From contig CALGTD010000010.1 of assembly GCA_937901895.1 (NCBI GenBank), positions 1 through 32,451 of the forward strand: DNA of 32,451 nucleotides. The letters are read 5' to 3'. Each line of letters begins with the position of its first letter. The stretch's first letter is position 1. This document shows positions 23,313 to 31,543 of the stretch, one piece after another. The translations under genes were made by a program, and so were the position numbers. The DNA is from an uncultured Spartobacteria bacterium (GTDB taxonomy: Bacteria > Verrucomicrobiota > Verrucomicrobiia > Chthoniobacterales > JAATET01). Below the pieces are notes generated by a model that searched no databases, was not told where the DNA came from, and saw only the letters and a program-made list of their open reading frames with translations.

Positions 23313-24694
23313 GCGACGAACGAAAGCTTTTTGGCACCGACGGCGTCCGCGGCGTCGCGAATGTTGAACCCGTAACCGCCGAGACCGCATTAAAGCTCGG
23401 ACGTGCCGCCGCGCACATTTTCAGCCAGGACGGCGGCGCCTACGGACGGCGTGATGGCATCCGCCCGCGGATCGTGCTTGGGAAGGACACCCGCCTTTCC
23501 GGCTACATGCTCGAGAATGCAATGGTCGCCGGCATCACATCGCTTGGAGTGGATGTTCTCCTCATCGGTCCGCTCCCGACGCCCGGCGTTGCCTACATCA
23601 CGCGCTCACTCCGGGCTGACGCCGGCATTGTCCTCAGCGCGTCGCACAATCCCTACGAAGACAACGGCATCAAGTTTTTCCGCCACGACGGCTACAAGCT
23701 CGCGGACGCCGTGGAACATCGAATCGAGAGCCTCGTGTTCAGCGGAGAGATTGAGAGCATTCGCCCGATCGCAGGCAAAATCGGACGCGCGAAACGCATC
23801 GACGATGCCCTCGGCCGCTACGTCGAGCACGCGAAGCGCAGTTTTCCGAAGGACATGACGCTCGAATCGCTGAAGGTGGCGGTCGATTGCGCAAACGGCG
23901 CCGCCTACAAGTCGACACCGTGCATTCTCCGCGAGCTTGGCGCCGAGGTCGTCGTCGCCCACAACACGCCCAACGGCACGAACATCAACGCCGGCTGCGG
24001 CAGCACACATCCCGAGTCGATTCAGCAACTCGTGCGAGAGTCCGGATCGCAGGTCGGCATTACTCACGACGGCGACGCGGACCGGGTCCTCCTTTGCGAC
24101 GAAAACGGGGAGATCGTGGACGGGGATGAAATCCTCGCCATCGCCTCGATCGAAGCGCTTCGAGACGGCACGCTCGCCCACCACACGCTTGTCGCCACCG
24201 TGATGAGCAACTTCGGCCTCGACGAAGCGATCGAGGCGGCGGGCGGGAGGGTGGTGCGCACGAAGGTTGGCGACCGCTACGTTATCGAGGAAATGATGCG
24301 CGGCGGATATTCGATCGGCGGCGAGCAGAGCGGCCACATGATCTTCCGGGAGTTTTCCACAACCGGCGATGGCATCGTCAGTGCGCTGCAGATTCTCCGA
24401 ATCATGGTTGCAACCGGCAGACCGCTCAGCGAATTGCGCCGCTGCCTTCAAAAATATCCACAGGCGCAGCGGAACCTCCAGGTATCCCGCAAGCCACCCA
24501 TTGAAGAACTCGGAGACGTCCCGTCCCTGATCGCCGCCGCGGAATCCGAGCTGGCAGGCAAAGGCCGGGTCCTGCTTCGCTACTCGGGCACGGAGCCCAA
24601 GATCCGCCTGCTCATCGAAGGGCGCGACGAGGCACACATCAACGCCCACGCGGACCGCATTGCGCAGTCACTGGCGACGCAGATCGGCGCATAA
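23309..24694 (+). CDS. glmM: Phosphoglucosamine mutase
   Basis: A 461-residue alpha-D-phosphohexomutase that converts glucosamine-6-phosphate to glucosamine-1-phosphate for UDP-GlcNAc and so for peptidoglycan and surface polysaccharide. Ser112 in LSASHNPYEDNG is the phosphorylated catalytic residue. DGDADRVLLCDENG is the Mg-binding loop, GGEQSGHMIF the sugar-binding loop and RYSGTEPKIRLLIEG the phosphate-binding loop. GTDGVRG at the N-terminus is diagnostic. ATG 23309 follows GAGG and overlaps the mini cdaR stop. It ends the operon; the next gene converges on it 33 bases further. Confidence 0.98.
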   Translation: MSDERKLFGTDGVRGVANVEPVTAETALKLGRAAAHIFSQDGGAYGRRDGIRPRIVLGKDTRLSGYMLENAMVAGITSLGVDVLLIGPLPTPGVAYITRSLRADAGIVLSASHNPYEDNGIKFFRHDGYKLADAVEHRIESLVFSGEIESIRPIAGKIGRAKRIDDALGRYVEHAKRSFPKDMTLESLKVAVDCANGAAYKSTPCILRELGAEVVVAHNTPNGTNINAGCGSTHPESIQQLVRESGSQVGITHDGDADRVLLCDENGEIVDGDEILAIASIEALRDGTLAHHTLVATVMSNFGLDEAIEAAGGRVVRTKVGDRYVIEEMMRGGYSIGGEQSGHMIFREFSTTGDGIVSALQILRIMVATGRPLSELRRCLQKYPQAQRNLQVSRKPPIEELGDVPSLIAAAESELAGKGRVLLRYSGTEPKIRLLIEGRDEAHINAHADRIAQSLATQIGA

Positions 24695-24727
24695 GTCCCG
24701 CGGCCGGAGCGCATCACATCGCTGCGT

Positions 24728-25771
24728 CTATGGTGCCACGCACGCGGCGGTGTCCGCCGGGCCCGTATCTGCGGAACTCTGCGCGTGCCCGCGAAATCGT
24801 TGAGCAATCCGGATCGCCACCGCACGTCGCGAGCGATCGAGTTGAATCACCTCGCCACGTTTTCCATTTGGGCGCCGGAACTCCAGGCGATCGCAAATCC
24901 AGCCCGCGAGATGCACCGCATTTCGTTCCCGCGTTGGAATCGGAAGCAGCTCGGGACGTCCTCCCGTTAGAATGGCAAAATCCGCCCCGCCTCCTGTTCC
25001 ACCCGTGACCAGCAACCAGCCAAACTGATTCCTTCTCCCGAAGCCACGTCCGCCCACGCAGGGTGTCGCTTCCTCCACGCGGGCCTCCGGTCCCCGCGCC
25101 TCGGCAATGGCCGCGGCCAGTGTGCGCGGAATCTCCGTCACATTCCCGGCGCCGGTTTCCCGTCCCGTCAGAGACGCAATTCTCCTCCATAGGAACCACA
25201 GCGTCGCGCGCGCCGAGCGGACGGCACGTGGAAGCAGCCACGCGATCAAGCCGACGGCCGCCACCGCGAGGCCCAACGCGATCAGCGGCTGTGTGGCAAT
25301 CAATCCGAGACCGGCGAGCACAACCGCGTCCTCCGCGACACTCGCGCCGATGTTGGAAAACGGCTCGGGTGAGGCGTTCACGATCAATCGCGTGCCAGCC
25401 TTGGCCGCATGCGATGTCAGAGCCATTCCTCCGGCCAGCAAGCCCACCACGACGTCGAAGACGGGGTTCGCCTCACCGAGCACGGTGATCGCGAGCATCG
25501 CCGCGCCGATCGGACGGATCACCGTGTGAATGGAGTCCCACAGCGAATCCACCCACGGCACCTTGTCCGCAAAAAACTCGAGGAAAAACAGGACCCCGGC
25601 AACCGTGACAATCACGGGATCACCGAGCACCTCGAGTTGCTGGTATTGCGGCGCAAGAGTGATCCACTCCATACGGATCGCAAGACCCGCTACGAAGACA
25701 GTAAGGTAGAGATTGATCCCGGCCAGCGTCGCAAGGCCGAGGGCGACGCCCAGTAGCTCCAGCGTTTCCAT
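24728..25771 (-). CDS. DUF4126 membrane protein with C-terminal extension
   Basis: A 347-residue protein. Residues 1-200 match DUF4126: LLGVALGLATLAGINLYLTVFVAGLAIR, LEVLGDPVIVTVAGVLFFLEFFADKVPWVDSLWDSIHTVIRP, and TSHAAKAGTRLIVNASPEPFSN, with four to six membrane helices. DUF4126 function is unknown. From about residue 205 on there is a soluble domain (FGWLLVTGG, FAILTGGRPELLPIPT, EVIQLDRSRRAVAIRIAQR) that is not part of the core family. It ends in a low-complexity tail rich in Ala, Asp and Thr. No Shine-Dalgarno sequence is visible. It faces glmM tail to tail. Confidence 0.85.
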   Translation of the reverse strand: METLELLGVALGLATLAGINLYLTVFVAGLAIRMEWITLAPQYQQLEVLGDPVIVTVAGVLFFLEFFADKVPWVDSLWDSIHTVIRPIGAAMLAITVLGEANPVFDVVVGLLAGGMALTSHAAKAGTRLIVNASPEPFSNIGASVAEDAVVLAGLGLIATQPLIALGLAVAAVGLIAWLLPRAVRSARATLWFLWRRIASLTGRETGAGNVTEIPRTLAAAIAEARGPEARVEEATPCVGGRGFGRRNQFGWLLVTGGTGGGADFAILTGGRPELLPIPTRERNAVHLAGWICDRLEFRRPNGKRGEVIQLDRSRRAVAIRIAQRFRGHAQSSADTGPADTAACVAP

Positions 25772-25901
25772 TTGGCGGGAAGTATCGGCGATGCCCGGCG
25801 AATGTCATGCGACAATTCCGCGGTCCGTCTGGCATCGGGAGCTGCGCTCGTCTGCAAAACCGCTTCCTCCCCGCGGCAGCACGGCACCTTCCTCGATCGA
25901 T

Positions 25902-25940
25902 AAAAAGAAAAAGCCCTCCCGCAACCGCGGGAGGGCTTTT
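25902..25940 (-). terminator. Rho-independent terminator of the outer-membrane protein gene
   Basis: A 14-bp perfect stem pairs AAAAGCCCTCCCGC (25909-25922) with 25927-25940 around the loop AACC. Read on the minus strand, it is followed by the T-rich TTTTTCTTTTT (25912-25902). It begins 22 bases after the stop of the minus-strand gene at 25962-26807. Confidence 0.95.
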
Positions 25941-25961
25941 CGAAGAAGGATTCGTTCCGGA

Positions 25962-26807
25962 TTAGAACGAGAAGGTCACGGAACCGCCGCCCCAGAAGGT
26001 GTTCGGCTTCGTGCCAACGAGGCTGTTCCACTGGTAGCTGTAAGCGCCGTAGGGAGCGATGCTCACGACTTCGCTAAGCGTGATCGGAAGAGCCACACCG
26101 AGCTCGAAGTTGTTCGCGCCGTTGAAGGGCGAAGGCGGGTTCGACTTGTCGGTGTAGTTGTAGCGGAAGTTCGTTCCGAACGAGGCCCAGGGCGTGAGGG
26201 CGATCGCGTCCTTGTAGACGGGGACGTTCACGTCGACACGGGCTTCGAGGAAGCTGCCGGCCTGCTCGACGAAGCCACGATGCTGCGGCGAAGGACCGAC
26301 GTTGAAGAAGTAATTCAGACCAGGAGTGATGGTCACCGGGCCGAGCTCGAAGTCATACGCCACACCGGCGCTGAGTTCGTGCGAGTAGAGACCGTTGGTG
26401 ACGTTCAGGATCTGGTAGTAGGTGTAGCCGAAGCTGACCGCCAGTTTGCCAAAGGTGTGCGTGTAGGCCGCATAGGCGTCGAACTCCTTGTAATTCGTGT
26501 CGGTGAGACCGAACGCGAGCCAGGTGCCAACGGTCAGGAAGTCGTTCTCCGTGAGGTTGAACGTCACGCTGAGGTCGGTCCAGTAGAGGCTCGAGCCGTA
26601 GTTGGCAAAGCCGGGGAGGACGTTCACGCCGCGGAACATGTAGAGGCTGTCCCAGCCGGTGCTGAGAGCAGCGTTCCACCACTGGGTAGGCTCCTCTTCG
26701 ATCGGATTCTTGGTTTCCTTGAAGGTCATTTCTCCAGCGAGGAGCGGGCTGGCGGAGACCAGAGCCGCCGCGCCGAGGACCGCAGCAAACTTGTTAGTGA
26801 GTTTCAT
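25962..26807 (-). CDS. Outer-membrane beta-barrel protein
   Basis: A 281-residue exported protein with a signal peptide (1-24, ASPLLA|GE). The mature part is a run of amphipathic strands with alternating aromatic residues (GWDSLYMFRGVNV, YGSSLYWTDLSVTFNL, YAAYTHTFGKLAVSFGYTYYQI, SAGVAYDFELGPVTITPGLNYFF), ending in a C-terminal Phe (VTFSF) as outer-membrane barrels do. YMFRGV near the start resembles the TIGR02001/TorF-type putative porins. It is monocistronic with a strong terminator and thus probably abundant. The ATG at 26807 is preceded by an A-rich leader (AAAACAAAGAACAAACC) without Shine-Dalgarno pairing. Substrate unknown. Confidence 0.88.
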   Translation of the reverse strand: MKLTNKFAAVLGAAALVSASPLLAGEMTFKETKNPIEEEPTQWWNAALSTGWDSLYMFRGVNVLPGFANYGSSLYWTDLSVTFNLTENDFLTVGTWLAFGLTDTNYKEFDAYAAYTHTFGKLAVSFGYTYYQILNVTNGLYSHELSAGVAYDFELGPVTITPGLNYFFNVGPSPQHRGFVEQAGSFLEARVDVNVPVYKDAIALTPWASFGTNFRYNYTDKSNPPSPFNGANNFELGVALPITLSEVVSIAPYGAYSYQWNSLVGTKPNTFWGGGSVTFSF

Positions 26808-26921
26808 AGGTTGGTTTGTTCTTTGTTTTAGGTTTATGCGCCCGTGGGAGGTAGCTCCAACCGGCTCATGCATGTTGGTTAGGCATGATGTCCACCCCAA
26901 AAAGCATGGAACATGCCAAGC

Positions 26922-26950
26922 GCTTTAGGAGGTCTCCTGAAGAGTGTCAA
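26922..26950 (-). promoter_or_regulatory. Candidate promoter of the outer-membrane protein gene
   Basis: On the minus strand a consensus -35 TTGACA (26950-26945) is followed after 17 bases by TAAAGC (26927-26922), a weak 3/6 match to a -10. A small inverted repeat AGGAG-GT-CTCCT (26927-26938) lies in the spacer. It would give a leader of about 110 bases. The -35 is exact, the -10 is not. Confidence 0.35.
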
Positions 26951-27019
26951 AACTTTTTTCCGACTAAATTTGAACATTTTCCGCGGACAACTGTCCCCTT
27001 TTGACCGCCGTTGGCTTCC

Positions 27020-28096
27020 TTAAGCGGCAATCATGCTGACATCGCCCGGCTGAATGCGCAGGAAAACGGTCTCGCCCTCGTGGTAGTCGAGCTCGACCAC
27101 GCCGTCGTTCGCGAGGATCACTCCGAGTTCGAGTCCGTTCCCGCAAACCACGGTCAGTTCGTCGATTGCCCCCTTGAAAATCTCCACGGCAATGCGTCCC
27201 TCGAAGACGTTTTCCCCTTCGGACCGGGTGCGGGAGATCCGGATCTTTTCCGGTCTGAGGGAAAGGAGGACCTCGGAATCGGTGATCCTCGGATTGTCAC
27301 GCACCTTCACACGGAGGCCTCCCTCGGTCTCGCAGTGGGCAAATCCTTCGTCGCGTCCCAACACCCGGGCACTGACGATATTGGTTTCTCCGATGAAGCC
27401 GGCGACGAAGCGGGTGGCCGGTTCGTAATAAATATCGGCGACGGTGCCGATCTGCTCGACATTGCCCTTGTTGATGACGGCAATTCGATCACTCATCGTC
27501 AGGGCCTCCTCCTGATCGTGCGTGACGAACACGAAGGTCATGCCAAGACGTTTCTGGAGGTGCTTGAGCTCGATGCGCATCTGCGCGCGAAGCTTCGCGT
27601 CGAGGGCGGAAAGCGGTTCGTCGAGCAGGAGCACCTTCGGCTCGCAGACGATCGCACGCGCCAGGGCGACACGCTGGCGCTGCCCGCCGGACAGCTGTGC
27701 GGGCCGCCTTTGAACGAAATCGCCGAGCGATGTCATTTCAATGACGCGGTCGACGCGGGACTTCACCGCCTGGGCGGGCACCCCCTTCATCCGCAGACCG
27801 AATGCGATGTTCTCGTAGATGGTGAGGTGCGGGAAAAGGGCGTAGCTCTGGAAAACCTGGTTGACGTCCCTTTTGTAGGGCGGGTCGCGGGTGACATCGG
27901 CGCCGCCGATGTGAACCGTGCCGGTGGTCGGTGAATCGAATCCGCTGATCAGCCGCAGACAGGTCGTCTTGCCGCACCCCGAGGGGCCCAGAAAGGTCAT
28001 GAATTCGCCTTCGCGAATCTCGAAGTTCACCTCATGGAGCGCGACAAAGTCTCCATATCTCTTGCTGACGTTTCTCAGCTCGACCATCGCGCTCAT
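27020..28096 (-). CDS. PotA-like ABC transporter ATP-binding protein (polyamine type)
   Basis: A 358-residue ATPase of the CUT1/MOI importer type, closest in pattern to spermidine/putrescine PotA. Walker A GPSGCGKTT (37-45), Q-loop QSYALFP, signature LSGGQRQR (135-142), Walker B LLLDEP (156-161), D-loop SALDAKLR and switch His193 are all intact. The C-terminal TOBE region (SLRPEKIRI and FEGRIAVEIFKGA) is typical of PotA and FbpC. No permease or binding-protein gene adjoins it, so its partners are elsewhere or it is shared. The start at 28096 (alternative 28087) is chosen by alignment to the family N-terminus. The frame stays open far upstream but that part is antisense to the next gene. Confidence 0.9.
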   Translation of the reverse strand: MSAMVELRNVSKRYGDFVALHEVNFEIREGEFMTFLGPSGCGKTTCLRLISGFDSPTTGTVHIGGADVTRDPPYKRDVNQVFQSYALFPHLTIYENIAFGLRMKGVPAQAVKSRVDRVIEMTSLGDFVQRRPAQLSGGQRQRVALARAIVCEPKVLLLDEPLSALDAKLRAQMRIELKHLQKRLGMTFVFVTHDQEEALTMSDRIAVINKGNVEQIGTVADIYYEPATRFVAGFIGETNIVSARVLGRDEGFAHCETEGGLRVKVRDNPRITDSEVLLSLRPEKIRISRTRSEGENVFEGRIAVEIFKGAIDELTVVCGNGLELGVILANDGVVELDYHEGETVFLRIQPGDVSMIAA

Positions 28097-28237
28097 CGGC
28101 GGCAGTTTGTAACGCCTTCGCGGCGGGCGCACCACTGGTTTTTCTCCGGCGGAGGAAGCGCGGATTTCGGATTCGACCTTCGCGGGTTTCGGGTTACCTT
28201 GTGGCAACCCCGGTCCGCAGCAAAAACCGGCAGCACC

Positions 28238-29713
28238 ATGAAGCGCCCCCTTCGCCTCCTCCTCGCGGTCGCGTTGTCGCCGGTCGCCCTTGCGACGTGC
28301 TACTACGGTTACGAAAACTGGACCGGGTTCCTCGAGTGGCAGCAGGCGCGCAGCGCGCTGATCGAGGATGGCGAACCCCTTCGGATCGACTCGCTGCGCC
28401 CGGGTGCGCTGGCGGACGAGGACAACATGGCCACCGCCCCGGTCTTTCGCGAGTTTTTCACGCTTGGCAATCTCTCGAAGCTCCCGCTCAGCGAAGTGCG
28501 CCTCCCTTCGCAGAATGGACCGGGTTCGGAGCCGGCGGTGCGGGTCATTCGCCTCGCCCATCGGTTCGAAGAAAGCTTTTCCGGGGACACCCGGGATGCC
28601 GCCCAAGTCGTGCTCAACGGGCTCGCCCCCTTCGAACCCGTCCTGGACGCCCTCGCGGCTGCCGCTAATCGCCCGGAGGCAATCTGGCCGGTCGCCTTGT
28701 CGCCGGACCGGGGGTTCCAGATCCCGGTCCTTCCCCCCTTGCTGCGCTCGGCGGAGGTTTTCTCCGCCCGCGGAGTCGCCGCGCTTGCCGCAGGCGATCA
28801 CGCGGCGGCGGCGGCGGATTTCGACATCATTACCCGTCTGGCGACCCGCTCGAACGATCCACCGCTCATGGCGGGCTGCATGGCGAGCGCGCGCATTCTC
28901 GATCAGGCGGTAAGTCTCGTTGAACAGGGACTTCTTCTCGACGCGTGGACGGATGACGATCTTCGCCACATCAGCCAGCGGCTCGCAGGCCAGCGTCCCC
29001 TCGACACCTTCCGCGACAGCCTGCGCGGCGAGCGTGCGCTGTTTTTCGAATTTTCGGACGAAATGACCGAACAGACGGCGCCAATGTTCACGATCATCGA
29101 CTTTCGCTCGAAGCTCGCGGAGCACGTCACGCGGACCTTCTGCACCGTGCTCTGGAAGGCGCGGCCGTCGGGATGGGCCAATCGCGACCGCGCGGCCTAC
29201 GCGCGCCTCTCGCAGGAATGGCTGACCCTGGTCATCCACCGCGATTTCATCCGTCCATGGGCGCTCGCAAGCTGGCATGCACGGCTGCGTGAGATCCGTC
29301 GCGACCCGTTGCTACTCTTTCAGATGCCCGTCACGGCGACGACACTGCCCACATTCGCCAGCGCCGCCCGCTCGGCCGCCTACGCACAGACCCGCATCGA
29401 CCTTGCACGCATCGCGTGCGCGATCGAACTCCACCGGCGCCAGACGGGGCGGCTTCCCGCGGATCTCGCCACGCTTTCCCCCGGCATTCTCCGGTCCATC
29501 CCACGGGACGTGGTCGGCGGCGGAAAATACGCCTACCGCCCCACGGGGGCCCGTTCCTATGTTCTTTACGGCCGAGGCTGGAATGGTCGCGACGACGGTG
29601 GCACCGCAGGCGGCTCCAATCCATTGCTCGGCCCGCCATCGGCAAAGGACTGGGTCTGGGAAACCGGGCGTCTTCTCACGGCCGATTCCACGGATCTCAA
29701 TCCAACGCCTTGA
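28238..29713 (+). CDS. Membrane-anchored hypothetical protein
   Basis: A 491-residue protein I do not recognise. Residues 5-24 form a hydrophobic N-terminal segment, either a signal peptide or a single anchor; Cys21 is not in a clear lipobox. The body is Ala/Leu-rich and largely helical (LPPLLRSAEVFSARGVAALAAGDHAAAAADFDIITRLA). Near the C-terminus IDLARIACAIELHRRQTGRLPADLATLSPGIL followed by KYAYRPTGARSYVLYGRG resembles the tail of pseudopilin-like exported proteins common in Planctomycetes and Verrucomicrobia. ATG 28238 is chosen because the hydrophobic segment starts there. It is divergent from potA and overlaps the convergent aldehyde dehydrogenase by 17 bases. Confidence 0.82.
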   Translation: MKRPLRLLLAVALSPVALATCYYGYENWTGFLEWQQARSALIEDGEPLRIDSLRPGALADEDNMATAPVFREFFTLGNLSKLPLSEVRLPSQNGPGSEPAVRVIRLAHRFEESFSGDTRDAAQVVLNGLAPFEPVLDALAAAANRPEAIWPVALSPDRGFQIPVLPPLLRSAEVFSARGVAALAAGDHAAAAADFDIITRLATRSNDPPLMAGCMASARILDQAVSLVEQGLLLDAWTDDDLRHISQRLAGQRPLDTFRDSLRGERALFFEFSDEMTEQTAPMFTIIDFRSKLAEHVTRTFCTVLWKARPSGWANRDRAAYARLSQEWLTLVIHRDFIRPWALASWHARLREIRRDPLLLFQMPVTATTLPTFASAARSAAYAQTRIDLARIACAIELHRRQTGRLPADLATLSPGILRSIPRDVVGGGKYAYRPTGARSYVLYGRGWNGRDDGGTAGGSNPLLGPPSAKDWVWETGRLLTADSTDLNPTP

Positions 29714-31175
29714 ACCACCCGAGGCGCGACGGATTCAGGTTCGTCGTGATCTGTTTCACCTCGGTATAGGCATCGTATCCGTGGGTGCCGAGTTCGCGCC
29801 CGAAGCCACTCTGCTTGTAGCCGCCCCACGGTGCTTCGTTGAAGGTGAAGTGGAACGTGTTGATCCACGTGACGCCGGCGCGGAGCTTGCGAATGACCCG
29901 TTGCGCGCGGGCGCCGTCCTTCGTGAACACCGCGCCTGACAGCCCGTAGATCGTGTCGTTCGCCTTGCGAATCGCCTCCTCCTCGGTCTCAAACGTATCC
30001 ACCACGAGCACCGGGCCGAAAATTTCCTCCCGGACGATCCGCGCGTCGGACGGCGCATTCTGGAAAATCGTCGGCGGCACGAAATTTCCCGCTGCGCGCC
30101 AGTCGGTGTAAGGTTCACCACCGCAGAGCAACTCCGCGCCCGACTCCTTGCCGCTCTCGATGTAACCGAGCACCTTTTCCTTGTGTGCCTTGCTGATCAG
30201 CGGGCCCATTTCGGTGCCCTCGTCCGCACCGCGACCGACCACGATCTTCGAGGACGCCGACGCCAGCCGTGGCAGGAATTCCTCCGCCATGCTGCGTTCG
30301 AGGAGCAACCGGGAGCCCGCATTGCACACCTCTCCCTGACCGGCGAAGATGCCGAACATCGCATACTCGAGGGCGACCTCCGGGTCTGTATCGGCGAACA
30401 TGATGATCGGCGTCTTGCCGCCCAGTTCGAGCGACACGCGTTTCAGGTTGCCGGTCGCGGCCTGCATGATCTTCCGCCCGGTCGTCGTGCCGCCCGTGAA
30501 CGCAATCTTGTCCACCCGTTCACTGGCGGCCAGCACCGAGCCGACGGGATCGCCCGCCCCGTAGACCATTTGCACGCTCCCCTCGGGGAAGCCGACCTCG
30601 TCGATCAACTCAAACAACAACTGCGCGCTCCACGGCGTGAGCTCCGACGGCTTCAGGATGCAGCAATTTCCGGCCGCAAGCCCGGGCGCGAGCTTCCACG
30701 TCGCCATGAGCAACGGGTAGTTCCACGGAATGATCTGCCCGCACACGCCAACCGGCTCGCGCACGGCCATTGACGTCATCGTCGGCTCGGGAAGGTCGAA
30801 CGTCTCGCCGTGCGGCTTCGTTGCCAGCCCGGCATAGTAACGGAAACACGCCGCCGCGTCCGCGGCATCCGCGCTCGATTCACGCAGCGGCTTGCCATTG
30901 TTCGCCGTGTCCCGGCGGGCAAATTCCTCCGCATTCTCCTCGATGAGATCCGCCAGCTTGAAAAGCTTCGCCGCGCGCTGAACGGCCGGCGTTTCCGGCC
31001 ACGGCCCCTCGTCGAACGCCCCGCGCGCCGCATCGATCGCAGCCTCCACGTCCTCGACATCAGACTCTGTCGCCACGCCGAGGACCGCATTGTCCGCCGG
31101 ATCGTAAAACTCGCGCGTGCGGCCGGACCGCGCCGGAACGAACTCGCCTCCGATGTAGTTCAGCAAGGGGCTCAT
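29697..31175 (-). CDS. Aldehyde dehydrogenase, betaine-aldehyde type
   Basis: A 492-residue NAD(P)-dependent aldehyde dehydrogenase. The catalytic Cys284 (GQGEVCNAGSRL), general base Glu250 (SLELGGKTP) and the oxyanion Asn152 (IIPWNYPLLMATWK) are all present. So are the cofactor-binding FTGGTTTGRKIMQAA and EEIFGPVL, and the C-terminal APWGGYKQSGFGRELG. The pattern fits betaine aldehyde dehydrogenase (BetB/GbsA), which makes the osmoprotectant glycine betaine. A choline dehydrogenase partner is not in the window, and related enzymes oxidise aminoaldehydes from polyamine breakdown, so the substrate is uncertain. It begins MSPLLNYIGGEFV as usual and overlaps the preceding gene tail to tail by 17 bases. 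Confidence 0.94.
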   Translation of the reverse strand: MSPLLNYIGGEFVPARSGRTREFYDPADNAVLGVATESDVEDVEAAIDAARGAFDEGPWPETPAVQRAAKLFKLADLIEENAEEFARRDTANNGKPLRESSADAADAAACFRYYAGLATKPHGETFDLPEPTMTSMAVREPVGVCGQIIPWNYPLLMATWKLAPGLAAGNCCILKPSELTPWSAQLLFELIDEVGFPEGSVQMVYGAGDPVGSVLAASERVDKIAFTGGTTTGRKIMQAATGNLKRVSLELGGKTPIIMFADTDPEVALEYAMFGIFAGQGEVCNAGSRLLLERSMAEEFLPRLASASSKIVVGRGADEGTEMGPLISKAHKEKVLGYIESGKESGAELLCGGEPYTDWRAAGNFVPPTIFQNAPSDARIVREEIFGPVLVVDTFETEEEAIRKANDTIYGLSGAVFTKDGARAQRVIRKLRAGVTWINTFHFTFNEAPWGGYKQSGFGRELGTHGYDAYTEVKQITTNLNPSRLGWFKALD

Positions 31176-31215
31176 GCCGTGAATCTATCGCGCCACGGGA
31201 CGATTTGCCAGCCGA

Positions 31216-31449
31216 TCAGCGGCGAGGCTTCCAGACCGCAGCGTCAATGATCGACCAGAGATGTGCAATGCCACCGATGATCGCAGGAATGAACAGCAAC
31301 CACCAGAGGGCGTAACCGATCACGGGCACGAGGAAAAACACCGCAGCCGCCAGGGGGCGTCCCTGAATCAACTGTCCCAACCCCGGCACAAGGAAACTCG
31401 CCAGCGCGGCGATGACATTTCCCGTGGAGCCGCGACCTGCTTCAGACAT
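31216..31449 (-). CDS. Small two-helix membrane protein (TM2-like)
   Basis: A 77-residue membrane protein. IAALASFLVPGLGQLIQGRPLAAAVFFLVPVIGYALWWLLFIPAIIGGIAHLWSIIDA contains two or three hydrophobic helices. The first is followed by the PGLGQLIQGR turn seen in TM2-type and related small proteins of unknown role. The start at 31449 is supported by GAGGG seven bases upstream on the minus strand. It lies upstream of the aldehyde dehydrogenase on the same strand with a 40-base gap, so cotranscription is possible. Confidence 0.72.
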   Translation of the reverse strand: MSEAGRGSTGNVIAALASFLVPGLGQLIQGRPLAAAVFFLVPVIGYALWWLLFIPAIIGGIAHLWSIIDAAVWKPRR

Positions 31450-31492
31450 GGGAAAACCCTCGCAAATCGCCTTCCGCCGGTCAATGCGTCCG

Positions 31493-31532
31493 GATGTCAA
31501 CTTTTGACATCGATTCACCGCGGCCCTAGCCT
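31493..31532 (+). promoter_or_regulatory. Candidate serA promoter with overlapping inverted repeat
   Basis: A consensus -35 TTGACA (31504-31509) and TAGCCT (31527-31532, 3/6 match to a -10) are separated by 17 bases. A perfect 8-bp dyad GATGTCAA-CTT-TTGACATC (31493-31511) covers the -35, as a repressor site would. Transcription would begin only a few bases before the serA ATG at 31544. Confidence 0.5.
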
Positions 31533-31543
31533 CGCCCGTTCCT

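Noticed and set aside
26985..26996. Small dyad GGACA-AC-TGTCC after the PotA-like gene
   Set aside because: Five-base arms only and no supporting context; chance is a sufficient explanation.
28097..29278. Upstream extension of the PotA-like frame to more than 750 codons
   Set aside because: The ATPase fold starts at 28096. The extension is antisense to the hypothetical gene at 28238-29713 and lacks any domain.
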